Source: an uncultured Gemella sp. (GTDB taxonomy: Bacteria > Bacillota > Bacilli > Staphylococcales > Gemellaceae). From it: 12,051 bases of DNA. Positions 1-6,323 of the stretch are shown piece by piece (position 1 is the first letter of the stretch; each line of letters begins with the position of its first letter). The notes under the pieces were generated by a model. It had not been told where the DNA came from and did no database searches. It saw only the letters and a program-made list of their open reading frames with translations. A program made the position numbers and the translations under genes. The stretch lies in contig CAMYEU010000032.1 of NCBI GenBank assembly GCA_947254465.1, forward strand, positions 1 to 12,051. The letters run 5' to 3'.

Positions 1-37
1 CATATCGTCGGCAGCGTCAGATGTGTATAAGAGACAG
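1..37 (+). other. Illumina Nextera adapter (non-genomic)
   Basis: Positions 5-37 match the Nextera read-1 adapter as I know it: a 14-base tail TCGTCGGCAGCGTC, then the Tn5 mosaic end AGATGTGTATAAGAGACAG at 19-37. The four bases before it (CATA) sit where the end of the i5 index would be. Genomic sequence starts at 38, in the middle of tuf. This is untrimmed library sequence at a contig end, not a natural transposon: there is no transposase gene or target duplication. Confidence 0.97.
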
Positions 38-280
38 GTCTACGTGTGCGTAGTGACGGTTTGGAGTTTCGTACTCGATGTGAGAAGTGTTGATTGTGAT
101 ACCACGTTCTCTTTCTTCTGGTGCGTTATCGATTGAAGCGTAGTCTTTAGCTTCTCCACCATAAGTTTTTGCTAATACAGTAGCGATAGCTGCTGTTAAA
201 GTAGTTTTACCGTGGTCAACGTGACCAATTGTTCCAATGTTAGCATGTGTTTTACTACGGTCAAATTTTTCTTTTGCCAT
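38..280 (-). CDS. tuf: Elongation factor Tu, N-terminal fragment
   Basis: EF-Tu delivers aminoacyl-tRNA to the ribosome as a GTP complex. Only codons 1-81 are present. The P-loop GHVDHGKT is at residues 19-26 and the switch-I stretch RGITINTSHIEY at 59-70. The protein is cut at D81, the first residue of the G3 motif (DCPGH). Residues read past that point (LSLIHI) are translated adapter and are not EF-Tu. A full protein has about 395 residues, so roughly 80% is missing because the contig ends here. The start is supported by AAGGAG upstream of the ATG. It is the last gene of the usual str order, 123 nt after fusA, and may have its own promoter. Confidence 0.96.
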
Positions 281-355
281 TTTAAAAATGTCTCCTTCAA
301 GTTAATAAAATTTTATTTTTTAATAATTAGTCACATAGCATTCTATGATAACTAT

Positions 356-384
356 ATTTTATAATGTTACAACGAAAATTGCAA
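356..384 (-). promoter_or_regulatory. Candidate promoter for tuf
   Basis: In the fusA-tuf gap the minus strand reads TTGCAA (379-384), a 17-nt spacer, then TAAAAT (356-361). This is a fair sigma-A-type match. A weaker alternative nearby is TTGTAA-16-TATCAT. A small hairpin (CATAG at 334-338 with CTATG at 343-347) lies in the resulting leader. A separate tuf promoter would let EF-Tu be made above the level of EF-G, but the AT-rich gap makes chance matches likely. Confidence 0.45.
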
Positions 385-403
385 CTATAAAGAATAATTT
401 TTA

Positions 404-2479
404 TTATCCTTTATTTTTTTTGATAATTTCTTCAGAAATTGATTTAGGTACTTCTTCATAGTGGTCGAATACCATTGAGTAAGTACCACGTCCTTGAGTT
501 GAAGAACGTAGAGAAGTTGCATATCCGAACATTTCAGATAATGGTACTGAAGCACTTACTACTTGTGCGTTACCACGAGCTTCCATACCTTCAACACGTC
601 CACGACGTGAAGTGATGTCTCCCATGATATCTCCTAAGTATTCTTCAGGCATTACAACTTCAACTTTCATGATTGGTTCTAAGATTACTGGGTTACATTT
701 TTTAGCAGCTTCTTTAAGAGCTAATGATGCAGCAACTTTGAACGCCATTTCAGATGAATCGACATCGTGGTATGATCCATCGAATAATTTAGCTTTAACG
801 TCGATTAATTCGTATCCAGCTAATACCCCATTTGCCATAGAGTCTTTTAATCCTGCTTCTACTGCTGGGATGTATTCACGTGGAACTACCCCACCAACGA
901 TAGCATTTTCGAATTCAAATCCTGCACCTGGCTCATTTGGAGTGAACTCAATCCATACGTCCCCGTATTGTCCACGTCCACCAGATTGACGAGTGAATTT
1001 ACCTTGTACTTGTGCAGCTTGTTTGAATGTTTCACGGTAAGATACCATTGGAGCACCTACTGTACACTCAACTTTGAATTCACGACGCATACGGTCAACG
1101 ATGATGTCTAAGTGAAGCTCACCCATACCTGCGATGATAACTTGTCCAGTTTCTTCGTCAGTTCCAGCACGGAATGTTGGGTCTTCTTCTTGTAATTTTT
1201 GTAAAGCTGTAGACATTTTATCTTGGTCAGCTTTAGATTTTGGTTCAACTGAAAGTTGGATAACTGGTTCTGGGAATTCCATTGATTCAAGAATAACTTC
1301 GTTTTTCTCGTCACAAAGTGTGTCCCCAGTAGTAGTATCTTTAAGACCAACAGCTGCAGCGATATCACCAGCGTAAACTTCAGCGATTTCGTTACGAGTG
1401 TTAGCGTGCATTTGTAGGATACGTCCTACACGTTCACGTTTACCTTTAGTTGAGTTTTTAACGTATGAACCAGATGATAAGATACCTGAGTACACACGGA
1501 AGAAAGTAAGTTTCCCTACGAATGGGTCAGTCATAACTTTGAAAGCTAATGCTGAGAATGGCTCTTCATCAGAAGAGTGTCTTTCTACTTCTTCATCAGT
1601 GTTTGGATCGATACCTTTAATAGCTGGTACGTCTAATGGAGATGGTAAGTATTCTACTACTGCATCTAGCATTGGTTGTACCCCTTTATATTTGAAGGCT
1701 GATCCACATACTACAGGGAAGAATTCTACAGATAATGTAGCTTTACGAATCGCAGCTTTAAGCTCGTCAATTGAAATTTCTTCTCCACCTAAGTATTTTT
1801 CCATGAAGTCTTCATCGAATTCTGCAACAGCTTCGATAAGTTTTTCACGGTATTCTTCAGCTTGATCTTGGTATTCAGCTGGGATTTCTTTAACAACAAG
1901 ATTTTCCCCTACGCTACCTTCGTTGTAAATAGCTTTCATTTCAACAAGATCAATTACACCTTCGAATAAATCTTCAGCTCCAATTGGAAGTTGAATTGGG
2001 TGTGCGTTAGCTTGTAATCTGTCGTGGATTGTTCCTACAGAGTATAGGAAGTCAGCTCCTGTTTTATCCATTTTGTTTACGAATACGATACGAGGAACTC
2101 CATAAGTTGTAGCTTGACGCCAAACTGTTTCTGTTTGTGGTTCAACACCTGATTGCGCATCTAATACTGCTACTGATCCATCAAGTACACGAAGTGAACG
2201 CTCAACCTCAACTGTGAAGTCTACGTGTCCCGGTGTATCGATGATGTTGATACGGTGGTTTTTCCATTGAGCAGTTGTTGCAGCAGATGTGATAGTGATA
2301 CCACGTTCTTGTTCTTGTTCCATCCAGTCCATTTGTGAGTTACCATCGTGAGTATCTCCGATTTTGTGGATTTTCCCAGTGTAGAACAAAATACGCTCTG
2401 TTGCAGTAGTTTTACCTGCGTCGATGTGAGCCATGATACCGATATTACGAGTATCTTTTAAAGAAAATGCTCTAGTCAT
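404..2479 (-). CDS. fusA: Elongation factor G
   Basis: This GTPase drives ribosomal translocation and, with ribosome recycling factor, ribosome recycling. It has 691 residues, the usual length. The GTP-binding motifs are all present: AHIDAGKT (17-24), RGITIT (59-64), DTPGHVDF (81-88, with the catalytic-type His85), NKMDK (135-139) and GSAFK (259-263). The later domains include the conserved GMGELHLDI stretch and the domain IV motif SGGRGQYGDV. The start ATG follows AAGGAG with an 11-nt spacer, slightly long. It lies between rpsG (101-nt gap holding a hairpin) and tuf. No truncation or frameshift is visible. Long open frames on the opposite strand inside this gene are coding shadows. Confidence 0.99.
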   Translation of the reverse strand: MTRAFSLKDTRNIGIMAHIDAGKTTATERILFYTGKIHKIGDTHDGNSQMDWMEQEQERGITITSAATTAQWKNHRINIIDTPGHVDFTVEVERSLRVLDGSVAVLDAQSGVEPQTETVWRQATTYGVPRIVFVNKMDKTGADFLYSVGTIHDRLQANAHPIQLPIGAEDLFEGVIDLVEMKAIYNEGSVGENLVVKEIPAEYQDQAEEYREKLIEAVAEFDEDFMEKYLGGEEISIDELKAAIRKATLSVEFFPVVCGSAFKYKGVQPMLDAVVEYLPSPLDVPAIKGIDPNTDEEVERHSSDEEPFSALAFKVMTDPFVGKLTFFRVYSGILSSGSYVKNSTKGKRERVGRILQMHANTRNEIAEVYAGDIAAAVGLKDTTTGDTLCDEKNEVILESMEFPEPVIQLSVEPKSKADQDKMSTALQKLQEEDPTFRAGTDEETGQVIIAGMGELHLDIIVDRMRREFKVECTVGAPMVSYRETFKQAAQVQGKFTRQSGGRGQYGDVWIEFTPNEPGAGFEFENAIVGGVVPREYIPAVEAGLKDSMANGVLAGYELIDVKAKLFDGSYHDVDSSEMAFKVAASLALKEAAKKCNPVILEPIMKVEVVMPEEYLGDIMGDITSRRGRVEGMEARGNAQVVSASVPLSEMFGYATSLRSSTQGRGTYSMVFDHYEEVPKSISEEIIKKNKG

Positions 2480-2532
2480 GAGTCAATTTTCTCCTTTCAT
2501 AAATTTTTAAATGTTTTGAGTAATTTGTCTTT

Positions 2533-2579
2533 TATAGTGAAAAATTCAAGCTATAAAATAGCTTGATATTCACCCTATA
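2533..2579 (-). terminator. Intercistronic hairpin, rpsG-fusA (attenuator-like)
   Basis: Just past the rpsG stop is a perfect 8-bp stem, TCAAGCTA (2546-2553) with TAGCTTGA (2559-2566), and a 5-nt loop. On the minus strand it is followed by a five-T run. Outer pairing of TATAGTGAA (2533-2541) with the complementary arm at 2569-2579, with a 2-nt bulge, can lengthen it. The shape is that of a weak intrinsic terminator. Since fusA has no other clear promoter here, partial readthrough is more likely than full stopping. It could also be an mRNA-stability or r-protein-binding element. Confidence 0.45.
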
Positions 2580-2580
2580 A

Positions 2581-3051
2581 TTACCAACGATAGTGAGCAA
2601 ATGCTTTGTTAGCTTCAGCCATTTTGTGAGTATCTTCACGTTTCTTAACAGCTGAACCAGTGTTATTTGCTGCGTCTAAAATTTCATTAGCTAAACGTTG
2701 TTCCATAGTTTTTTCTCCTCTTAAACGAGAATAGTTAACTAACCAACGTAGACCTAATGTAGTTCTTCTTTCAGCACGTACTTCTACTGGTACTTGGTAG
2801 TTAGAACCACCAACACGACGAGCACGAACTTCAAGAACTGGCATAATGTTGTTTAATGCTTCTTCGAAAACTTCCATAGCTTCACGTCCTGATTTTTCTT
2901 TAATTAAATCAAACGCAGAATATAAAATTCTTTGAGCTGTACCGCGTTTCCCATCTAGCATTAATTTGTTAATCAATTTTGTAACTAATTTTGAGTTATA
3001 AATTGGATCTGGCAAAACGTCACGTTTTGCAACTGGACCTTTACGTGGCAT
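2581..3051 (-). CDS. rpsG: 30S ribosomal protein S7
   Basis: S7 is a primary 16S rRNA-binding protein that starts assembly of the head of the 30S subunit and contacts E-site tRNA. It has 156 residues, the standard bacterial length. It begins MPRKGPVAKRDVLPDP and contains the family-typical RARRVGGSNYQVPVEV and RRTTLGLRWLV stretches. It ends in AFAHYRW. The start is fixed by AAAGGAGG upstream. It lies 47 nt after rpsL and about 100 nt before fusA, in the universal str order. In E. coli S7 represses its own operon by binding the rpsL-rpsG junction; no clear counterpart is seen in the short gap here. Confidence 0.99.
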   Translation of the reverse strand: MPRKGPVAKRDVLPDPIYNSKLVTKLINKLMLDGKRGTAQRILYSAFDLIKEKSGREAMEVFEEALNNIMPVLEVRARRVGGSNYQVPVEVRAERRTTLGLRWLVNYSRLRGEKTMEQRLANEILDAANNTGSAVKKREDTHKMAEANKAFAHYRW

Positions 3052-3098
3052 AGTGTCTGCCTCCTTTCACGAATTCTTTATCAAATTTTTATCTTATA

Positions 3099-3518
3099 TT
3101 ATTTTTTCTCTTTTGGTTTTTTAGCACCGTATAGTGAACGTCCTTGTTTACGGTCGTTAACTCCTGCAGTATCTAAAGCTCCACGGATGATGTGGTAACG
3201 TACCCCTGGTAAGTCTTTTACACGTCCTCCACGAATAAGTACAACACTGTGTTCTTGTAGGTTGTGTCCGATACCTGGGATATATGCTGTTACTTCGATT
3301 TGGTTTGATAAACGAACACGTGCATATTTACGTAAAGCTGAGTTAGGTTTTTTAGGTGTCATAGTCCCAACACGAGTACAAACTCCACGTTTTTGTGGTG
3401 AAGAAATGTTAGTTTCTTTCTTTCTTTGAGAGTTGTAACCTTTGTTAAGTGCTGGTGAATCTGATTTTGATACTTTTGATTTACGAGGTTTACGAACTAA
3501 TTGGTTAATAGTTGGCAT
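3099..3518 (-). CDS. rpsL: 30S ribosomal protein S12
   Basis: S12 lies at the decoding centre of the 30S subunit and affects accuracy and streptomycin sensitivity. It has 139 residues with the conserved KRGVCTRV, TPKKPNSALRK (54-64), GHNLQEHSVVLIRGGRVKDL and PGVRYH segments. The two lysines at which streptomycin-resistance changes usually occur are unaltered here (the PKKPNS lysines 56-57, and K101 in VKDLPG), which predicts a sensitive-type protein. It is the first gene of the operon. AAGGAGG (3530-3536) lies 11 nt before the ATG. The upstream neighbour is a divergent transporter operon, not the rpoB/rpoC and L7Ae-family genes found before rpsL in Bacillus. Confidence 0.99.
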   Translation of the reverse strand: MPTINQLVRKPRKSKVSKSDSPALNKGYNSQRKKETNISSPQKRGVCTRVGTMTPKKPNSALRKYARVRLSNQIEVTAYIPGIGHNLQEHSVVLIRGGRVKDLPGVRYHIIRGALDTAGVNDRKQGRSLYGAKKPKEKK

Positions 3519-3548
3519 TTTTCTGATTTCCTCCTTCCCTGTTTATTT

Positions 3549-3630
3549 GTGAATCACCTAGCCAGGTGTATCACATTTTTAAATTTTTTATAAGCCTTAG
3601 TGGCTTTACACAGAGTGCCGTAACACTCAC
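3549..3630 (-). promoter_or_regulatory. Structured 5' leader of the rpsL operon
   Basis: From the inferred start near 3631 the leader is about 112 nt. It can form three hairpins. The first is a 5-bp stem (GAGTG 3613-3617 with CACTC 3624-3628), and the second a 5-bp stem (AAGCC 3592-3596 with GGCTT 3602-3606). The third and longest joins 3549-3559 with 3564-3574 around the loop AGCC, giving 5 bp, a 2x2 internal loop and 4 more bp. The third hairpin ends 30 nt before the start codon and is built from a copy of the CCAGGTGTNTCA repeat. It might be an autoregulatory RNA site or a DNA operator downstream of the promoter; I cannot tell which. Confidence 0.5.
3555..3573 (+). repeat. Palindromic repeat copy inside the rpsL leader
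   Basis: CACCTAGCCAGGTGTATCA here is 17/19 identical to CACTTAACCAGGTGTATCA at 3726-3744. The half-site AGGTGNNTCA also occurs inverted on the left arm, so this copy is a palindrome (CACCT-N4-AGGTG). Its distance from the other copies is not a multiple of 36 bp. Confidence 0.75.
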
Positions 3631-3637
3631 GTACTAA

Positions 3638-3666
3638 ATAATACCACTTTTATTTTTTCTTGTCAA
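3638..3666 (-). promoter_or_regulatory. rpsL (str operon) promoter
   Basis: On the minus strand a perfect -35 TTGACA (3661-3666) is followed by a 17-nt spacer and the -10 TATTAT (3638-3643). This is a strong sigma-A-type match, as expected for a ribosomal protein operon. Transcription would start near 3631. Confidence 0.9.
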
Positions 3667-3732
3667 CACTTTTTTAAAATTTTTTTATATCTTTTTTCAC
3701 TTGCTATTATCATATTCTATTTTCACACTTAA

Positions 3733-3840
3733 CCAGGTGTATCATTTTTATAATATAAATAAACACTTCCAGGTGTGTCACAATAGTACTTTTAATAAAC
3801 TATTCCAGGTGTTTCATTCCCTACTTTAAAATTATTTTTT
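3733..3840. repeat. Degenerate 36-bp tandem repeat, three units
   Basis: The core CCAGGTGTNTCA occurs at 3733-3744, 3769-3780 and 3805-3816, exactly 36 bp apart each time. The first two units match at 25 of 36 positions, including a shared AATAAAC before the next core; the second and third match at 19 of 36. Each core is preceded by an ACACTT or ACTATT-like hexamer, so the ACAC...GTGT ends make an imperfect palindrome. The units lie upstream of both divergent promoters. They are too short and too diverged for a CRISPR array. An operator cluster for an unidentified regulator is the simplest reading. Confidence 0.7.
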
Positions 3841-3861
3841 ATAGAAATAATTAAATTCTAC

Positions 3862-3892
3862 ACTTGTTGATTAAACCGATTACAAGTATAAT
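3862..3892 (+). promoter_or_regulatory. ABC operon promoter with overlapping inverted repeat
   Basis: TTGTTG (3864-3869), a 17-nt spacer and TATAAT (3887-3892) form a plausible sigma-A promoter. An inverted repeat ACTTGT (3862-3867) and ACAAGT (3882-3887), 14 nt apart, covers the -35 and touches the -10, as a repressor operator might. The ribosome binding site GGAGGG (3912-3917) lies 7 nt before the ATG at 3925. Confidence 0.6.
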
Positions 3893-3924
3893 ATAATTAT
3901 AGACATCGATTGGAGGGATAGTTT

Positions 3925-4668
3925 ATGATAAAAATTAAAAATCTTACTGTGAAATTTGATACAAAGTATGCAGTTGATAATTTGAGTTTCACTATTAATG
4001 ATGGAGAAATATTTGGTCTTATCGGACATAACGGAGCTGGTAAGTCTACTACAATCAAATCTCTAGTTAGTATATTAGAACCTACTTCAGGAGAGATTTA
4101 TTTTAATGACCTACTTCTAAAAAATAATAGATTAGAATGTAAAAAGCAAATTGGATATGTGCCCGATTCACCTGATATGTTTCTTACATTATCAGCCTTT
4201 GAATATTGGTCATTAGTCGCTAGCATATATGAAATTGATAATAAGATAAGAGATGATATTCTTAGTAAATACTGCAAATTATTTAATATGGTAGGTGTTG
4301 AGCATCAAGAAATTAGTTCTTTTTCTCACGGTATGCGACAAAAAGTATTCGTAATTGGTGCTCTATTATCAGAACCTAAGTTTTGGATTATGGATGAACC
4401 AATGACAGGATTAGATCCACAAGCTGCATTTGACTTGAAAAATTTGATGAAAGAACATGCCTCAAAAGGAAATAGTGTTCTATTCTCTACTCACGTCTTG
4501 GAGGTCGCTGAACACCTATGCGATAGAATAGGCATCCTCAGCAAGGGAAAACTAGTTTTTATCGGTACTCTTAATGAACTTAAAGAAAAATTTGAGGGAG
4601 ATAATTTAGAAGAAATTTATCTTAATATAGTAAAAAATTCGAATTCAAATATTTTAGGTGGTGATTAA
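3925..4668 (+). CDS. ABC transporter ATP-binding protein
   Basis: This is the nucleotide-binding subunit of an ABC-2-type transporter and hydrolyses ATP at the inner face of the membrane. It has 247 residues. Visible motifs are Walker A GHNGAGKST (34-42), the ABC signature variant SHGMRQK (134-140), Walker B FWIMDEP (153-159) with Glu158, D-loop TGLD (161-164) and H-loop His190. The usual Q-loop region reads GYVPDSPDMF (77-86) with no glutamine, which is common among BcrA/EcsA-like ATPases. The next gene, a permease, starts 2 nt after the stop, so the two are almost certainly one operon. The substrate is unknown; no GntR-type regulator or peptide gene lies beside it. Confidence 0.95.
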   Translation: MIKIKNLTVKFDTKYAVDNLSFTINDGEIFGLIGHNGAGKSTTIKSLVSILEPTSGEIYFNDLLLKNNRLECKKQIGYVPDSPDMFLTLSAFEYWSLVASIYEIDNKIRDDILSKYCKLFNMVGVEHQEISSFSHGMRQKVFVIGALLSEPKFWIMDEPMTGLDPQAAFDLKNLMKEHASKGNSVLFSTHVLEVAEHLCDRIGILSKGKLVFIGTLNELKEKFEGDNLEEIYLNIVKNSNSNILGGD

Positions 4669-4670
4669 AC

Positions 4671-6272
4671 ATGAGATTCAATGTAATGAAGGAATTATTC
4701 TTAACGAATCTTCTTTATAGTTTTCCTCCACAAAGAAATAAATATAGAAAGAAATTCAGTGGAAAAAGTGATATAAGATATAAGCTTTTTAGAAATATAT
4801 TAATGATGAATTTTTTCAATTTCTTAAATATTTTATTTGTATTTTCAATATTTTCTCGTGGTTTTAACTTTTCTGGATCGGGTTATAGGAGTATACTTTT
4901 CTTTATTTTATTAATGGTGTTTATTCAAATTTTAAATAATTTTACCAATATGTTTTATGAAAGTGATGATACATTGGCAATTATTCATTTACCAGTTACA
5001 GGGGCTGAGATATTCTCTAGTAAATTGTTCACTCTACTTTCACTAGTTATAAGTAATTTTATTCCATTAATAGTTATAAACTTGATTATTGGATTAAATG
5101 CAGAGTTTTCAATTCAAAAATTTTTATTCGTATTAGTATATAGTTTTGCATTTATCATTACTTTAATATGTTCTATTATGACACTACTTTCATTTATTAC
5201 TTATATCCCAAATTTCAAGAAGAATAAAGGGAAAGTTAATGCAGCTACAATCTTGATTGCATTGATAGTTTTTACGGGGGGAATATTTGATTTTGCTCAT
5301 ACTTTTAAAAATATTGGTTCTGAATATAAAGGAGATTTATTTTTAAATATACTCGTGTTAGATATTTCAAAGACTTATACTTATTTAATAATAACTATAA
5401 TCCTAGCAGTTATCTCTTTCTTTACTACTTATGTATTCGTAGTAAAAAAATACATGAAAGACTTATATAGAATATCTGGTAATACATACACATCTAGTTC
5501 TAAAACTGTAAAAATTAAAGAGAAAACTAATAGTACATCAACTACGCTATCGTCTAAACTAATTAAGAGAAATGCTAAACTATTGTTAAACAGTACAATT
5601 TCAACAACTGTATTTACTAATCTTCTTATCACGCTTGGTATATTTGTAATTCCAATTATAGAAATTAGAAAGCACGGAGGTATTACACTACCACTTATAT
5701 TCTATCCAGTAGCTATGACTATAGGATTTACGTTAGCATTATACATTAATTCTAATCCTATGAATTTTACAAGTATAGCAATATCACTAGAAAAACAAGA
5801 TTACTATTTTTTAAAATCTCTTCCATTAGATTTTAAAAAATACCTAAAAATCAAATTAGCAATCGCCACTTGTTTACAACTTGGCTTTGGATTATTTGCT
5901 CTGATTATGATGTTAGTTATAACTAAAACACCAATCTTATTAGCAATTGTAACAATAATATCTTATATTGTTTCAAGTCTTGTCTTTTCTTTCTATAGTT
6001 ATACAAGCGACTATAAAAAATTATATCTAAATTGGAACACTATCACAGATTTAGCTAATCGTAGTTCGATAAATCAAGTCCTATTAACTATTTTAGCTTT
6101 CGGAGCTATTTTATTATTAGTACTACTTAATATAGCGACATTTTTCTTAATTGCTATGGTTCCATCATCAGCAAATATAGTAGGAATAATATATTCTCTA
6201 ATACTAATTATATTGTTGATTCTTGCAACAAGAAAATTAAGAAAAAATGTTTTTGATAAACTATATTCATAA
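4671..6272 (+). CDS. ABC-2-type permease, large, about 12 TM
   Basis: This is the membrane partner of the preceding ATPase. It has 533 residues and is very hydrophobic. Likely membrane segments are near residues 41-62, 73-97, 117-141, 151-180, 191-210, 236-258, 310-331, 340-359, 393-417, 419-444, 466-495 and 500-519. A polar, Lys/Ser/Thr-rich loop lies at about 259-302. Two matching segments, IIHLPVTGAEIFSSKL (104-119) and FLKSLPLDFKKYLKIKL (380-396), occupy the same place in each half. This suggests a fused double permease, and it is about twice the size of a single ABC-2 permease. AGGTGG precedes the start. The substrate (peptide, lipid, drug or other) cannot be inferred. I do not recognise a named family member. 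Confidence 0.88.
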   Translation: MRFNVMKELFLTNLLYSFPPQRNKYRKKFSGKSDIRYKLFRNILMMNFFNFLNILFVFSIFSRGFNFSGSGYRSILFFILLMVFIQILNNFTNMFYESDDTLAIIHLPVTGAEIFSSKLFTLLSLVISNFIPLIVINLIIGLNAEFSIQKFLFVLVYSFAFIITLICSIMTLLSFITYIPNFKKNKGKVNAATILIALIVFTGGIFDFAHTFKNIGSEYKGDLFLNILVLDISKTYTYLIITIILAVISFFTTYVFVVKKYMKDLYRISGNTYTSSSKTVKIKEKTNSTSTTLSSKLIKRNAKLLLNSTISTTVFTNLLITLGIFVIPIIEIRKHGGITLPLIFYPVAMTIGFTLALYINSNPMNFTSIAISLEKQDYYFLKSLPLDFKKYLKIKLAIATCLQLGFGLFALIMMLVITKTPILLAIVTIISYIVSSLVFSFYSYTSDYKKLYLNWNTITDLANRSSINQVLLTILAFGAILLLVLLNIATFFLIAMVPSSANIVGIIYSLILIILLILATRKLRKNVFDKLYS

Positions 6273-6280
6273 ATAGAGTG

Positions 6281-6319
6281 AGTGACTCAAAAATCGATTT
6301 TGAGTCACTTACGTTTTTA
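6281..6319 (+). terminator. Intrinsic terminator after the ABC operon
   Basis: A perfect 12-bp stem, AGTGACTCAAAA (6281-6292) with TTTTGAGTCACT (6298-6309), has a 5-nt loop and is followed after four bases by a five-T run (6314-6318). It sits 8 nt past the permease stop, between convergent genes. On the minus strand no T-run follows the stem, so it would stop the opposing DUF438 operon less well. Confidence 0.85.
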
Positions 6320-6323
6320 TATT

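Larger units (their letters stand above)
3519..3924. other. Divergent intergenic region, rpsL / ABC operon
   Basis: These 406 bases hold no gene. From left to right they contain the rpsL ribosome binding site, the structured rpsL leader with one repeat copy, the rpsL promoter, a T-rich stretch, three repeat copies at 36-bp spacing, and the promoter and ribosome binding site of the plus-strand transporter operon. No convincing small ORF was found. Confidence 0.9.

Noticed and set aside
19..37. Natural Tn5/IS50 end next to tuf
   Set aside because: The mosaic end is followed exactly by the synthetic Nextera tail, so it comes from library preparation.
612..1865. Plus-strand open frames of 80-155 codons opposite fusA, and an 86-codon minus frame at 1108-1368
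   Set aside because: They overlap intact EF-G coding sequence in other frames, have no recognisable domain, and are explained by fusA codon bias.
3733..3840. CRISPR array
   Set aside because: The period is only 36 bp with a 12-bp core. The intervening bases resemble each other and are AT-rich rather than unique spacers, and there are no cas genes.
5429..5632. 67-codon minus-strand frame inside the permease gene
   Set aside because: It is antisense to a complete membrane protein gene and has no recognisable domain.
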